A stretch of 64,000 nt of DNA from NCBI GenBank assembly GCA_020796225.1, contig CM036762.1, positions 10,737,633 through 10,801,632 of the forward strand, given 5' to 3'. The translations under genes were made by a program, and so were the position numbers. The notes under the pieces are model-generated. The model did not search any database, had not been told where the DNA came from, and saw only the letters and a program-made list of their open reading frames with translations. Of this stretch, positions 52,476 through 63,442 are shown piece after piece (position 1 is the first letter of the stretch; the number at the start of each line of letters is the position of its first letter). Origin of the DNA: Arion vulgaris. Its lineage: Eukaryota > Mollusca > Gastropoda > Stylommatophora > Arionidae.

Positions 52476-52647
52476 GAAGAAGAATGATTATTTATCTTTT
52501 AAACAATCTTGTACTATTTTTGAATCACTACATTTGAATGGAAATGAAACTTTGATAGATAAATTCACACTCGAAACCATAGACAATCGGATATCGAGAA
52601 CATTGGTTGCAAGTTGCAATATTGTCACTTCCAAAAAAAATGTTATT

Positions 52648-53030
52648 CCTTTCCGCCTCTCGGGGAGCGTAGGGCCTCAACAGTTGTTCGACCCTCTTCT
52701 CGGTCTCTGAATGTTTTTTATGGTCTCCCAGGAGAATCGAGCACTCTTTAGTTCCTCAAGAAGATTTCGTCTCCAGGTCTGTTATGGCGTCCTCGTTTTC
52801 GTTTTCTTTGCGGTTTCCACTCAAGTGCTTGTCTAGTGACACTAAACTGTGTCTTCCGTATGGTATGCCCAACCCATCGCCAATTTCTCCTCTTGACCTG
52901 GGTCAACATAGATTCCTGTCCGGTTCTTACCTACAGGTCTGTGTTTGCAACTCTATCATACCATCTCAGTCTGAGAATCCACAGAAGACATCCGTTGACA
53001 AAGGTCTAAATCTTATTTGTGTTTAACTTG
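52648..53030 (-). pseudogene. LINE C-terminal fragment
   Basis: The minus strand reads WILRLRWYDRVANTDL, stop, QVKRRNWRWVGHTIRKTQFS, ALEWKPQRKRKRGR and finally TTVEALRSPRGGKE with a stop. Three in-frame stops and one frameshift are visible. The order is that of the 42.4-kb family. Confidence 0.85.
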
Positions 53031-53330
53031 GTGACTAGGTACGTAAAAGAAAAATAATAACTATTTAACTCTCATAGAAGTAAATACAAAAAGAGTTGTG
53101 AGTGTTCTAAAATCGAAAATTGATCACATGAAAGAAAAGCTGACAAGTTTTAAGAATCGATGAGAACGCGTTATAACCTGACAGTGTTATATAAGACTTT
53201 GAAGTGTTACTAAGTTCAACGTCTTATCTGTCTATTTTTGAACTGGTAGAAATTATATAAGATTACAGATTACATTCACGGAAATATATGCACTATACTG
53301 AGACGAACATCAGAGTAGAATAAAGAAGGA
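53031..53330. other. Unassigned AT-rich sequence
   Basis: No motif recognised. Confidence 0.5.
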
Positions 53331-53334
53331 ACGA

Positions 53335-53835
53335 TTTTTATACAACGGGGTAATATTTTGTTATGCCCATATTTGTCATTGACCGTCGGCACACGTTGGG
53401 TGATGTGGTCGCCATTATTTCCCATTGCTTTTCCTGGCTTCTCTTCTTCTTCTTCTTTGTGTTCGTTCTTTACGACCAATTTTAATCACTCTTTGTGATA
53501 TGTTTGATCTTTGCCAAGAATGTGTATACGTTGCACATTGGTTTGGTAGACCCCTAAACGCATAGACTTCTACACGTTTAGGACACATGCATCCGATTTC
53601 AACCAAACCTCCTTAGTCGCCTCTTACGACATGCGTGGCAGGTAACAGTGATTCTATACTGTGGTTCGACCCCAAATTTGGGCCCCAGTAACCACTCGGG
53701 TGCCTGGTACCCTACTGCGGCTGGGTCGATCTGAGAGCCGTTACGGTCGGAAAAAATTCACCACAACTGTGGAATTGTACCAGGACCATAGGCCTAAGAA
53801 GCGAGTTGACTAACAACTACGCTATCTCGGCTCTA
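53335..53835 (-). mobile_element. SINE-G copy, split by SINE-A
   Basis: The SINE-G 3' part is at 53335-53437 and the head part at 53703-53835 (with CTCGGCTCT end). A SINE-A sits between. Confidence 0.9.
53438..53702 (-). mobile_element. SINE-A copy nested in SINE-G
   Basis: Complete on the minus strand. CCTGG occurs at both borders (53433-53437 and 53703-53707), a short target duplication. Confidence 0.9.
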
Positions 53836-53950
53836 AAACAAAAAGAAAGGATACGAAAATCGAACGACTAGCAATGAAAGTTGTTAGACAAGGACCTGAA
53901 CCTTTGAACATAGCTCAAGACAACGGCTGAGACGAGAGCTCAGTAGAGAC

Positions 53951-54202
53951 TCGCCGAGTGGTTACCGGGGCCCAAATTTGGGGTGTAAAGAATAGAACCA
54001 CTGTTACCTGCATGCATGTCGTAAGAGGCGACTAAGGAGGTTTGGCTGAAATCGGATGCATGTGTCCTAAACGTGTAGAAGTTATGCGTTTAGGGGCCTA
54101 CCAAACCAATGTGCAACGTATACACTTTTTGGTAAAGATCAAACATATCACAAAGAGTGATTAAAATTGATCGTAAAGAACGAACGCAAAGAAGAAGAAG
54201 TA
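53951..54202 (+). mobile_element. SINE-A copy (full length)
   Basis: Starts CGCCGAGTGGTTACCGG and ends GAACGCAAAGAAGAAGAAG. AGTAGAGACT flanks it on both sides (53942-53951 and 54199-54209), a likely target duplication of about 9-10 bp. Confidence 0.92.
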
Positions 54203-54209
54203 GAGACTG

Positions 54210-54735
54210 ATAGTGGTGTATTCCAGTCTAAATAGAAAGATTGAGCGTGTTTATTATTAACAGTAACACAGGCAGCAACGTCTGTTTTGTAATGAGTTTA
54301 TGTCAAACTGTCTACACAGCACAAAATACTGAATTAAGTTTACGTTAACATTGCTTGAGGCTGGAACAAGAACAGGATCTGTATGTGAACAAGTGACCCT
54401 ATGACCTGCACGTTTGACCAGAAACGGATGAGTTCGTAATCATTACATTCTTGATACTTGAGCCAGCAGGAAACCAAATGTTCAACGGTTCATTGACTTA
54501 ATGTAGGGAACATAACTTATTGAATTGGAAAGAAAATATTGATTATTATTATGTTTCCTTCTGGTGTGTTCTATATCATTGAGCATTTGTGTACTTAAGG
54601 TTACTTGTTGGAAATCTACAGATAGTTCTTGTATCCTGGTTCAGTTCAGGTAAAGTATGTCTTGTGAAATGTAAATGTTCATAGAAGAAATGGGATTGTT
54701 ATTTTACCTGATAAATGTGCGGATTTTATTATTAA
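54210..54735. other. Unassigned sequence
   Basis: No gene or known repeat. Confidence 0.5.
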
Positions 54736-54741
54736 TTTCTA

Positions 54742-55000
54742 CTTTTCTCTTCTACTTCTTTGCGTTCGTTCTTTACGACCAATTTTAATCACTCTTTGTG
54801 ATATGTTTGATCTTTGCCAAGAACTTGTATACATTGCACATTGGTTTGGTAGGCCCCTAAACGCATAGACTTCTACACGTTTAGAACACGTGCATCCGAT
54901 TTCAGCCAAATCTCCTTAGTCGCCTCGTACCACATGCTGACAGGTAAAAGTGGTTCTATTCTTTACACCCAAATTTGCGCCCCGGTAACAACTCGGCGCT
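54742..55000 (-). mobile_element. SINE-A copy
   Basis: Complete on the minus strand with small deletions near 54930-55000. Confidence 0.88.
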
Positions 55001-55009
55001 TCTTTCTCA

Positions 55010-55325
55010 ATATTGCTTCACAGCGTCACGATAAGAAGAGATTTATAGAACGGGCTTTTGTGTGCGCTTCATAAAAGTGTCTTCGTGCCTCTGTTTCTCT
55101 GGTTCCCCTTTTCGAATGGCCTGCCTTATGCTTTGTATCGAAGTCACATTACTCTTTGAGGTGCACTGTCTGTTGGTAATCTGCTTATGTGGCCAAAACA
55201 TTTAAGTTGTTTCTTGATGAAGTTTAGTATAGATGTTGTACCTACTTTTTTCATGATGTCTTCATTTCTAAACTAGTCATCTCTTTTTGATACTCCCAGA
55301 GTTCTGCGTAGACTTTGCTAGATAG
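55010..55325 (-). pseudogene. LINE C-terminal fragment
   Basis: The minus strand reads IKKQLKCFGHISRLPTDSAP, then a decayed GRP-containing end and KSLLIVTL. It is the same family as 19350-19660. Confidence 0.78.
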
Positions 55326-55329
55326 GTAT

Positions 55330-55520
55330 ACGAATATCCATAATTATGTTTGTGTCTATACATATAATTAGATAGTATGACAGATTTAAACACAGACCTG
55401 TAAATAAGAACTAGGCAGGAACTTATGATGAGCATTTGGTCAGGATGAGAAAATAGCTCGGACATACCTTGCGGAAGACACAATCGAGTGTCAGCTTGCC
55501 TGGTAAGCAAGTTCAAACTC
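55330..55520 (+). pseudogene. LINE C-terminal fragment
   Basis: The nucleotides align with the reverse complement of 52830-52960 (ACACAGACCTGTA, CCTTGCGGAAGACACA). Frames are broken. Confidence 0.65.
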
Positions 55521-55611
55521 ATTTAATTGTGAAGATAAGATCTATTTCTGATATGTTTACCCTGAATATGGCATTTGTTACGTTGTAACATAATTTTGAA
55601 GTTTTTTCGTT

Positions 55612-55895
55612 TATTCAGGCGTAGTCATGGCGTCTAATTTGGCGCATCTGCCTGGTTTGTACGTGAAGACTTGCTTTCTTTATCACCAGTATCCCTCACT
55701 GTACATGCGAGTCATACTCCGACTTCAGAAGTATTTATAATTTAGATCCCAGTAACGGATCAGGTTTCATGTAATTAACCCCGTACCGTGTTCACGCCGA
55801 AAATGTTTGACTCAAGCTGGTCTTGAACCCCAGTATTTCGCCGACACGTCGTCACAAGTGCAGTGTGTTATCAACTACTCTATCTGCGACCCCAC
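55612..55895 (-). mobile_element. SINE-E, reference copy
   Basis: On the minus strand the head has GATAGAGTAGTTGATAACAC and GGTTCAAGACCAGC. The tail is GACGCCATGACTACGCCTGA. Confidence 0.88.
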
Positions 55896-55934
55896 CAAGT
55901 TAGTCCTTCCTTCATTTCGTTGGCTTGAAATATT

Positions 55935-56120
55935 GTCTATAAATTCAATGTTGTCTGTTGTATAAACTTCACCGTCGTTTGTAGCTCACACAGAGGTCTG
56001 TCTAGTTTTCTGTCGAGTGTTGTTTCATTAGGCCAGTGAGTTTGCCTCAGTATATCATATTCAGCGTAGTCTTGAAGTATGTTCTCTGCAGTCTGATGTG
56101 CCTGTCCACACGTACACATG
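55935..56120 (-). pseudogene. LINE RNase H C-terminal fragment
   Basis: The minus strand reads CTCGQAHQTAENILQDYAEY, then RQTHWPNETTLDRKLDRPLC and ELQTTVKFIQQTTLNL with a stop. C-C---HQTAE-ILQD is the LINE post-RNase H zinc-like pattern. The last Cys is changed (DYAEY). Confidence 0.82.
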
Positions 56121-56555
56121 GCTGAACCAAGTTAGTATATCTGCAGCTTTTAGTCCGAAACACATGTCTTCAAAGCATCATTTCTGTGGCAGAATTGACG
56201 TCCCTCTACGATCCATAGTCACTTAACCGGACTGCTCTAATACAGCCTGGTATCAGATTCATCACTTGAAGGTGAAGTAAAATCTTTGTTTAACGTAGTT
56301 TGTAGACCATGACGTCAACTTCTGTCATATTATTCATCGTCATCATGTGTCATGCAGGGACGCGTAGGCGAGCATGGATCTTCACAAACATCTGTAGTGG
56401 GTACTGACTATTACATGTAGTTGGAATATTGACACTCTTCCGTGACATGAAGTTAGGATATCTAGAATTGTTACTCTCTGTCTCCCGCCCCCCATTTATT
56501 CTGATGGTCATCGCGATAACCGCGGCTTATACCCAATACTAAAGTTATAGCCACC
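56121..56555. other. Unassigned sequence
   Basis: No recognised gene. It recurs in noisy form at about 61680-61990. Confidence 0.5.
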
Positions 56556-56559
56556 TGCG

Positions 56560-56710
56560 CCCGTGGGGTGCTGGGGATAGCAATGGGGGCAAAGAATCGT
56601 ACCACTACGACCTACAACGAATGTCGTAAGAAGCGACTGATGTAGGACCTAGTTAAGCTACCATAGTAAATAAAAAGCGCCGCCGAAATCGAATGTGCTG
56701 GTCTATTGTA
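56560..56710 (+). mobile_element. SINE-B 5' part, cut by the PLE insertion
   Basis: Starts CCCGTGGGGTGCTGGGG and runs to GTGCTGGTCTATTGTA, where the PLE begins. The missing continuation TATTGTAGGCGCATAACTGG is found at 62121. Confidence 0.85.
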
Positions 56711-57138
56711 ATAGGGGGAAGACTGCAGTAAAACTTGGAAAATAGTGAAACACGTACAAACAAAGTACTATAGTTTTACAAAATACATAAACAGTGACGA
56801 TAAACAGCAACGTTTCGACCAACAAGGCCTTTATCAAGCAAACGAACAAACAGGAGTGACAAATTAAAATGAAACACAAATGGACGACCAAATACCAACG
56901 TATCTAAGGAAAATCTGGAATAAAAACGAATAACGAAATAAATGTAACACAAAAACACACATAAAAACTAGAAATAGAAAAGAAACAATGAAACATCTAG
57001 TAAATATATAACTTGAATACAAGCAACATATACACATATAGATTATAAAGCATGGGAAGAGAAAGTACTAAGAAGCATAAGAATGTAATACATGCAACAT
57101 ATACCCATAGAGATTACAAAGCATGGGAAGAGAAAGTA
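56711..57138 (-). mobile_element. PLE 3' flanking (LTR-like) region
   Basis: Downstream of the PLE coding region on the minus strand. It holds CTTGATAAAGGCCTTGTTGG and TCGAAACGTTGCTG, a motif repeated in two other PLE remnants (49283-49308 and 50322-50347). A 70-bp segment (CATGGGAAGAGAAAGTACTA) is duplicated at about 57050 and 57121. Confidence 0.75.
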
Positions 57139-59340
57139 CTAAGAAGCATAAGAATGTAATACGTTGAGTTCGCGTGGTCGCAAGGTACCATACAAAGAAA
57201 TCAACCGATTCTCCAGAGCAAATCGACTACGATCATCAGAGGAACATGATCGGATGGCTGTGACCTGGACATCGCAAGCTCCTGAATGGCCAGTATCATT
57301 GAAATGGGTAGCTACAGGGGTCACAGAGCCTTGGCGTATATCGCGCAAGTGTTGGGCGAATCGGTCACTGAGTCTCCTGCCGGTTTCTTCAATATAGGCC
57401 TTGTTGCACCGCTTGCAGATAATGGCATAGATAATATTACGGGACTCGCACGTGAAACTGTCTTCAACAACGAACGTGGCTTTTGGAAAAGACACCGTGC
57501 GGGTCTGTATTACATAAGCACAAGTGTTGCAGCGCCGACGGCCACACTGGATGGTGCCAAAATGACTCTGGATGTTAGGCTTGAGGCGATTGTGAACCAA
57601 CATATCCTTAAGGCTTCTGTCCGTCTGTACGCCACCAAAGGATAGTGTTGGAAGATTGAACGTTTATCAGGATCAGACTGAAGAATGGAGAGATGACGGA
57701 ATAAGACTTTCTTCACAAGGAACTATGAGGGTGGAAAGTTAAGACAAGTTTCACCCTGTCAGAATTGGAAGTTCTATGCTGGTTAGAGAGGCCTCCTGGC
57801 GAGAAATTTGCTGAACGCGCCGCATAGCAGAAGCAAGCACCTTATCCGGGTATAAGCGCTTACGAAAGAAATCCAGCATCTCGTGAGCTCTATCGAGGAA
57901 ATCGTCGTCCTCGCTACAGAGGCGACGAAGGCGCAAGAGTTGAGAGAATGGTAAAGAATCACGACAAGCCTGGGAATGGGAAGAGGTATAAAGAAGAAAA
58001 TTATGTGCATCAGTAGGCTTGTAGTATACTGATGTAGTGATGGTGGATAGGCTGATAGTGATAGTGATGTCAAGAAAGTTGACACAAGAGGTAGAGATGT
58101 TAGATGTAAACCGAATAGCCGGATTGAAGACATTAATGAAATTAATGAAGCGTGACAAATCGGCTTCAGGCATATCGGTAATGCCAATACAATCATCAAT
58201 GTATCTATGATACACAGACGGAAGAGGGCCATCATAGGAATTCCATACTAGGTGCTCAAGATGACCCATGAATAGACAAGCGTAACTGGGTCCCATTTTA
58301 GTACCCATGGCGACCCCACTGATCTGCTCAAAGAACTGGTCATTGAACTGAAAGGAGTTGAGAGTTAGAACTAGTTCTGCAAGACGAAGGAGAGCCGAGG
58401 TGGAGACAAGTGGGTTAGTTCTCCTGTCGAGAAAGAACGGGAGAGCTTGAAGTCCGTCGGAATGAGGTATGGAGGTGTACAATGAGCACACATCAAGGAG
58501 GAAGAGACGGTAAGTCCTGCCAGGCAACAACTCAATAGACGAAAAACAGACAAGGTGTGGTTCGTATCTTTCAAGAATGAAGGTAGTGTGGTGACTATAG
58601 GATTGAAGATACTATCAAGAAATTCGGAGATATGTTCCGTAGGACAAGAGCAAGCAGAAACGATGGGCCTACCCGGATTGTTCAGTTTATGAATTTTGGG
58701 GAGCATATAAAGGCGGGTTTTCCTAAACAGCTATCGATGACACAAAGTGATAATGCGCCGGTAGGAAGGTCGTTAGAGGCAATTAAGTTCTTAATTACTG
58801 TACGGACTTTACTATTGTTAGATAGTGTGACATCAGAAGAACTAGTTTTATAGAATTGGGTGTCAAGTAATTGGTTGTGGCCTTCCTGAAGGTATAGTTC
58901 TTTGCTCCATACACTATTGCACCGCCTTTATCGGCGGGTTTGATAACAATGTCATCACGTCGACGGAGGTGTGATAGAGCACGAAACTCGGACGGAGACA
59001 TGTTAGAATGCCCTAGGCGTTTGGGGTGGAGCAGTCCAATATCGTGTAAAGTATTCTTGATGTAGAGATCAAGAGCGTTGGAGACACCAGGGTTGGGTGT
59101 CCAATCATGTTTGCGAGTAGAATATTTAGCGAACATACTCGTGTCATGACATTGGTCAGTGTCAACCTGGTTCCGAAAATGAAATTTCAGCCGTAAGCCA
59201 CGGTGAAAACGGTGCACATCTTGAAGAGTAGAGTAGTGGTCAATGGTGGGTCTGAGAGGAACAAACTTGAGACCCTTACTTAAAACACATCTCTCGCTGT
59301 CCGATAAGGGAAGGTTATTCCCAAAGGCTTTGCTTTAACT
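57139..59340 (-). pseudogene. Penelope-like retroelement, RT plus GIY-YIG endonuclease, frameshifted
   Basis: Penelope-like elements encode one protein with a telomerase-related RT and a C-terminal GIY-YIG nuclease. In order on the minus strand are an N-terminal part (59300-58795: CHDTSMFAKYSTRKHDWTPN), MLPKIHKLNNPGRPIVSA (58706), the RT core (58530-57751: FLLDVCSLYTSIPHSD, GVAMGTKMGPSYA, YIDD) and the nuclease (57603-57139: IIYAIICKRCNKAYIEETGR, RLSDRFAQHL, ENRLISLYGT). The catalytic YIDD is intact. The nuclease has YIEET where family members usually have YIGET. Breaks: a 2-base loss near 58910, a 1-base loss near 58555 and two frame changes between 57750 and 57600. Several are homopolymer-length changes, so sequencing error is possible. 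Confidence 0.9.
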
Positions 59341-60690
59341 TTCACCCTCGGCAGGCTTGTTATACCCCAGGGAGCAGCGAATGTTACAGAAGCTAGAAAC
59401 AAAATGTGCGCTACAACGTATGCGTTGTATTGCTTCTAACCATTCTCATCTTCTTACTGACTTGACCCTCCCAGTCCCTACTTCTACAGCGTCTACAACT
59501 TCTCACTTCTAACAATATGCTCCTTTACTTCCTTATTCGTTTTATTATCCATGTTCTTAACAGACAACTACATGAATTTATGTGCACCCATCACCAACAA
59601 AACTTAACCTTCTTCGCCCTGTACCTTCTACCACTCCTTCCAATTGTCCACTACAATCTTCTCCTCCCACACAGGTGGTTTGCATTCCTCCAGACCTTCC
59701 CTTATCGGACAGCGAGAGATGTGTTTTAAGTAAGGGTCTCAAGTTTGTTCCTCTCCGACCCACCATTGACCACTACTGTACTCTTCAAGATGTGCACTGT
59801 TTTCACCGTGGCTTACGGCTGAAATTTCATTTTCGGAACCAGGTTGACACTGACCAATGTCATGACACGAGTATGTTCGCTAAATATTCTACTCGCAAAC
59901 ATGATTGGACACCCAACCCTGGTGTCTCCAACGCTCTTGATCTCTACATCAAGAATACTTTACACGATATTGGACTGCTCCACCCCAAACGCCTAGGCAT
60001 TCTAACATGTCTCCGTCCGAGTTTCGTGCTCTATCACACCTCCGTCGACGTGATGACATTGTTATCAAACCCGCCGATAAAGGCGGTGCAATAGTGGTAT
60101 GGAGCAAAGAACTATACCTTCAGGAAGGCCGCAACCAATTACTTGACACCCAATTCTATAAAACTAGTTCTTCTGATGTCACACTATCTAACAATAGTAA
60201 AGTCCGTACAGTAATTAAGAACTTAATTGCCTCTAACGACCTTCCTACCGGCGCATTATCACTTTGTGTCATCGATAGCTGTTTAGGAAAACCCGCCTTT
60301 ATATGCTCCCAAAATTCATAAACTGAACAATCCGGGTAGGCCCATCGTTTCTGCTTGCTCTTGTCCTACGGAACATATCTCCGAATTTCTTGATAGTATC
60401 TTCAATCCTATAGTCACCACACTACCTTCATTCTTGAAAGATACGAACCACACCTTGTCTGTTTTTTCGTCTATTGAGTTGTTGCCTGGCAGGACTTACT
60501 GTCTCTTCCTCCTTGATGTGTGCTCATTGTACACCTCCATACCTCATTCCGACGGACTTCAAGCTCTCCAGTTCTTTCTCGACAGGAGAACTAACCCACT
60601 TGTCTCCACCTCGGCTCTCCTTCGTCTTGCAGAACTAGTTCTAACTTTCAACTCCTTTCAGTTCAATGACCAGTTCTTTGAGCAGATGAC
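59341..60690 (+). pseudogene. Second Penelope-like copy, head to head, truncated in RT
   Basis: From 59690 this copy is the near-exact inverse of the first (SDSERCVLSKGLKFVPLRPT, GLRLKFHFRNQ, DVCSLYTSIPHSD). It stops at FNDQFFEQ (60687), just before the GVAMGTKMGP block, so it lacks the YIDD site and the nuclease. The upstream part (59380-59580) may be its 5' coding start. One-base changes shift the frame near 59995 and 60310. A TGACAGTGATCC junction follows. Confidence 0.85.
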
Positions 60691-60734
60691 AGTGATCCAT
60701 TGGACAAATCATGGCCCAGTTATGCTTGATCATT

Positions 60735-62120
60735 ATGGTCATCTTACACCTAAATTTGGACCCTAGATGGCCTTTTCTCTCATTTGTTCACAGCGTACGA
60801 TAAATGAGATTTATAACGGGCTTTACCATATAGCCAAGCTTTGTAGCTTCTTATTTTCACTTCACTTTTCGAATGGCCTATTAGTTTACATCACATTACC
60901 TCTTTGAGTCAACTTCTTGGGAATCTGCTATTCCAAAACATTTAGTTTAGTTACTGATGAAGCTTACTATGATGTGCACTATGATGTCTTCATTTTACTA
61001 GTCATCCTATTCCCAGGTTTGTCGTATTTTAATTTCGAATATCCAATTATGTTTGGCTCTATGCTATAATTAGTGAGTAGACGATTTCAAGACCTGAGAT
61101 GCTGGAGCTTTGAGAGCTTTGGTCAGGAGTGATGCTTCGCATATCTGCGGAAGCAAATTGTCGCAGGCTGCTGTAACCAGTTCAAACTTCCAATTTGAAG
61201 ATAAGATTTCTTGCTTGTTTACCCTAAATAGCAGTTCCTTGTAAAAGAAAGTTCGTTATTCGGCGTCATCTCTCCATTCTTCGTTGATCTGATACATGCT
61301 TCTTTCCCACACTACCCCTACTGTGTACAGACGGTCATAGACTTCAGAGTATTTATAATTTAGATCCCTCAAGCTAACATCCAGGGTTTCTGAAATTTAC
61401 CGTACCTTTCACGCTGAACACTTTGCTATGTATGGATCTGAACTGTTTTTCCCAGCCACGTCTCCGTGCTGTGGTACAGTTCACTGCGAGCCCTACAATT
61501 ATCTTCTTCATCTTGCGAAGGTTAATCAATGTTGTCTGTTGTAAAACTTCCGCGTTGAGCTACCAGAGGTCTGTCTAGCTGTCAGTGTTGTTATACGCCA
61601 GGGTCTTGCCTGTATACATATTCAATGTACTGAGTATTCTAGGAGTCTTGTGATGTCCAGGTCACAGCTGACCAAGTTCCTCTATATCTGAGTCATTTGT
61701 CCGAAATCGTTTGTTTTCAAGCATCTTCTTGGCAGAATTGACTCCTCTACATCTATGCTCTTAGGACTGCTTTTCCATGCTTTGTATCTTCTATGGGTAA
61801 GTGCATCTTTGTTTAACTAGTTTTAGACCAGATCACTTCTGTCCATTTTTTATCTCATATGTGTATGAGGGACGTATGCGTAATATTTACAACTTTCATT
61901 GATTTCTCATTTCTGAATATTGTATTTGTGATGACATTTGATTCTAGATTGTTACTTCTATTCCGATTTTCCTTTGATGGTATGCGATCCATTTGTTTCA
62001 TTTAATTTGCCATCTGCGCCTGTGTCTGTATCTAGCATGATAAGGCCTGCCTGATCGAAACGATGTGTTAGTCACTGTTTAGTAATAGTAAACTAAAACT
62101 GCTTGTACGTGATGTGGTCT
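60735..62120. other. Noisy second copy of 54960-56710 without the PLE
   Basis: The order is the same: end of SINE-A (CTTACACCTAAATTTGG), the LINE piece (TTTTCGAATGGCCT at 60866, CCAAAACATTTAG at 60933), the SINE-E relic (61255-61500), the LINE RNase H piece (61520-61680) and the 5' part of SINE-B. Many single-base deletions are scattered throughout, unlike the first copy. Confidence 0.8.
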
Positions 62121-62238
62121 ATTGTAGGCGCATAACTGGCACAAGGTACAATCGTGCTTAGGCTCAGATCACATACATATCACACAGAGTAGTTAACAAG
62201 TGATCAATATGGAGCATTCGAATAATAATAAGAAGGAG
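62115..62238 (+). mobile_element. SINE-B 3' half
   Basis: Continues without a break from GTCTATTGTAGGCGCATAAC to TTAACAAGTGATCAATATGG and an AAT/AAG tail. Confidence 0.85.
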
Positions 62239-62392
62239 ACAGCCACCGGTGTTTTTTTGGGGTTTTTTTATGCTCTGTTCTCCAATTCGAAACCGAATAT
62301 TTTGTTGTTAATGTTGTTTCTTTAGAATTCCACAGTTTTCCTTGTATTCTAGCAAATCATATTCACAAATGGATACAATTTTGACAAGTAAA

Positions 62393-62575
62393 AGTAAAGG
62401 AACTCTTTTTATACCACTTGGTATATAGGGTAACACGGTGTTAGGCCGTATTTTTCATTGACTGTCGGCACGCGATGGGTTATGTGATCAACATCTCGTA
62501 TTCCGCCTTTACTTTCCAGTGCTTTTCATGGTACCAAATTCAGGCTGGGTTGACCCTCAGCCAGGCTCTAGCACA
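62393..62575 (-). mobile_element. SINE-G copy, head missing
   Basis: The plus strand has ATACCACTTGGTATATAGGG, TTCATTGACTGTCGGCACGC and CAGGCTGGGTTGACC. The tRNA-like head is not recognisable beyond 62560. Confidence 0.82.
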
Positions 62576-63440
62576 GGCCAGACAACTGGTCGGTATTCCT
62601 GACCTAGATAAGAAAAGGAATCTGGAAATTACAGTCAGATTTTGATAAACGGTGTCTATGTTATTTTGCGAAATATTTATAATTGAATTCTAGTAAGAGT
62701 CTATAGCTTGATTATTTGTTTTGATTAATATGTCTTATACAATATTGATATTCTATTTTAAACCTCAAGCTTTAGTTGCCTACAAGACTTCTCGAGTTCA
62801 GCATTCTGTAGTCTGGATTTAAAATAGAACTGTCTCTATACATCATATACCCAATAGCTGGAATCTTCTTGAGGTCACGTGGATTGTACTTGAATGGGTC
62901 TGATTTCAACTATGCATTTCTGTAACTAAGTGTTGGTTATATGCCCAGATTGTCTGTAGTTGGCTTCTGTTTGATCTAAAGCAAAACGCCAAGTGAGATG
63001 GAAACAAATGCCTAACGAGGATGAAGTGATACAGCTCATGGTTAAGAAATGATTCTATGACCTACATGTTCTACTACTTTGCTTTTGCCTGATGTCAATA
63101 TTTCCATTCATAAATATCCCAATCAGCTGTTTCAATTGTCAGTGTATGTCGCTATGTTGCAATTAACCGTCATTAAATGAATTGATTTCCTTCTCTCAAG
63201 AAATGGTCTAAATTCGAAATTGCAGAATGGCTATGACTTTGGTGTGTTTTTTCCTCAGGCTCTGTGCTATCGAGATGTTGGTTTCAGTTTATTGGATTGT
63301 CACTCGTTGAGATTTGTGCTTTTTGTTTGGATCGTAAGCAAAACTCCACAAACGAACGAGCAGAGTACAGAGTCTATCTTTACACAATTTTGGTCATAAC
63401 ACTTGAGGTGTTAGGATTTTTTTTACGCGGAATAATGTGA
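62576..63440. other. Unassigned sequence
   Basis: Weak similarity between 62960-62990 and 63310-63345 (AAGCAAAAC words) hints at an old duplication. No gene recognised. Confidence 0.4.
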
Positions 63441-63442
63441 TA

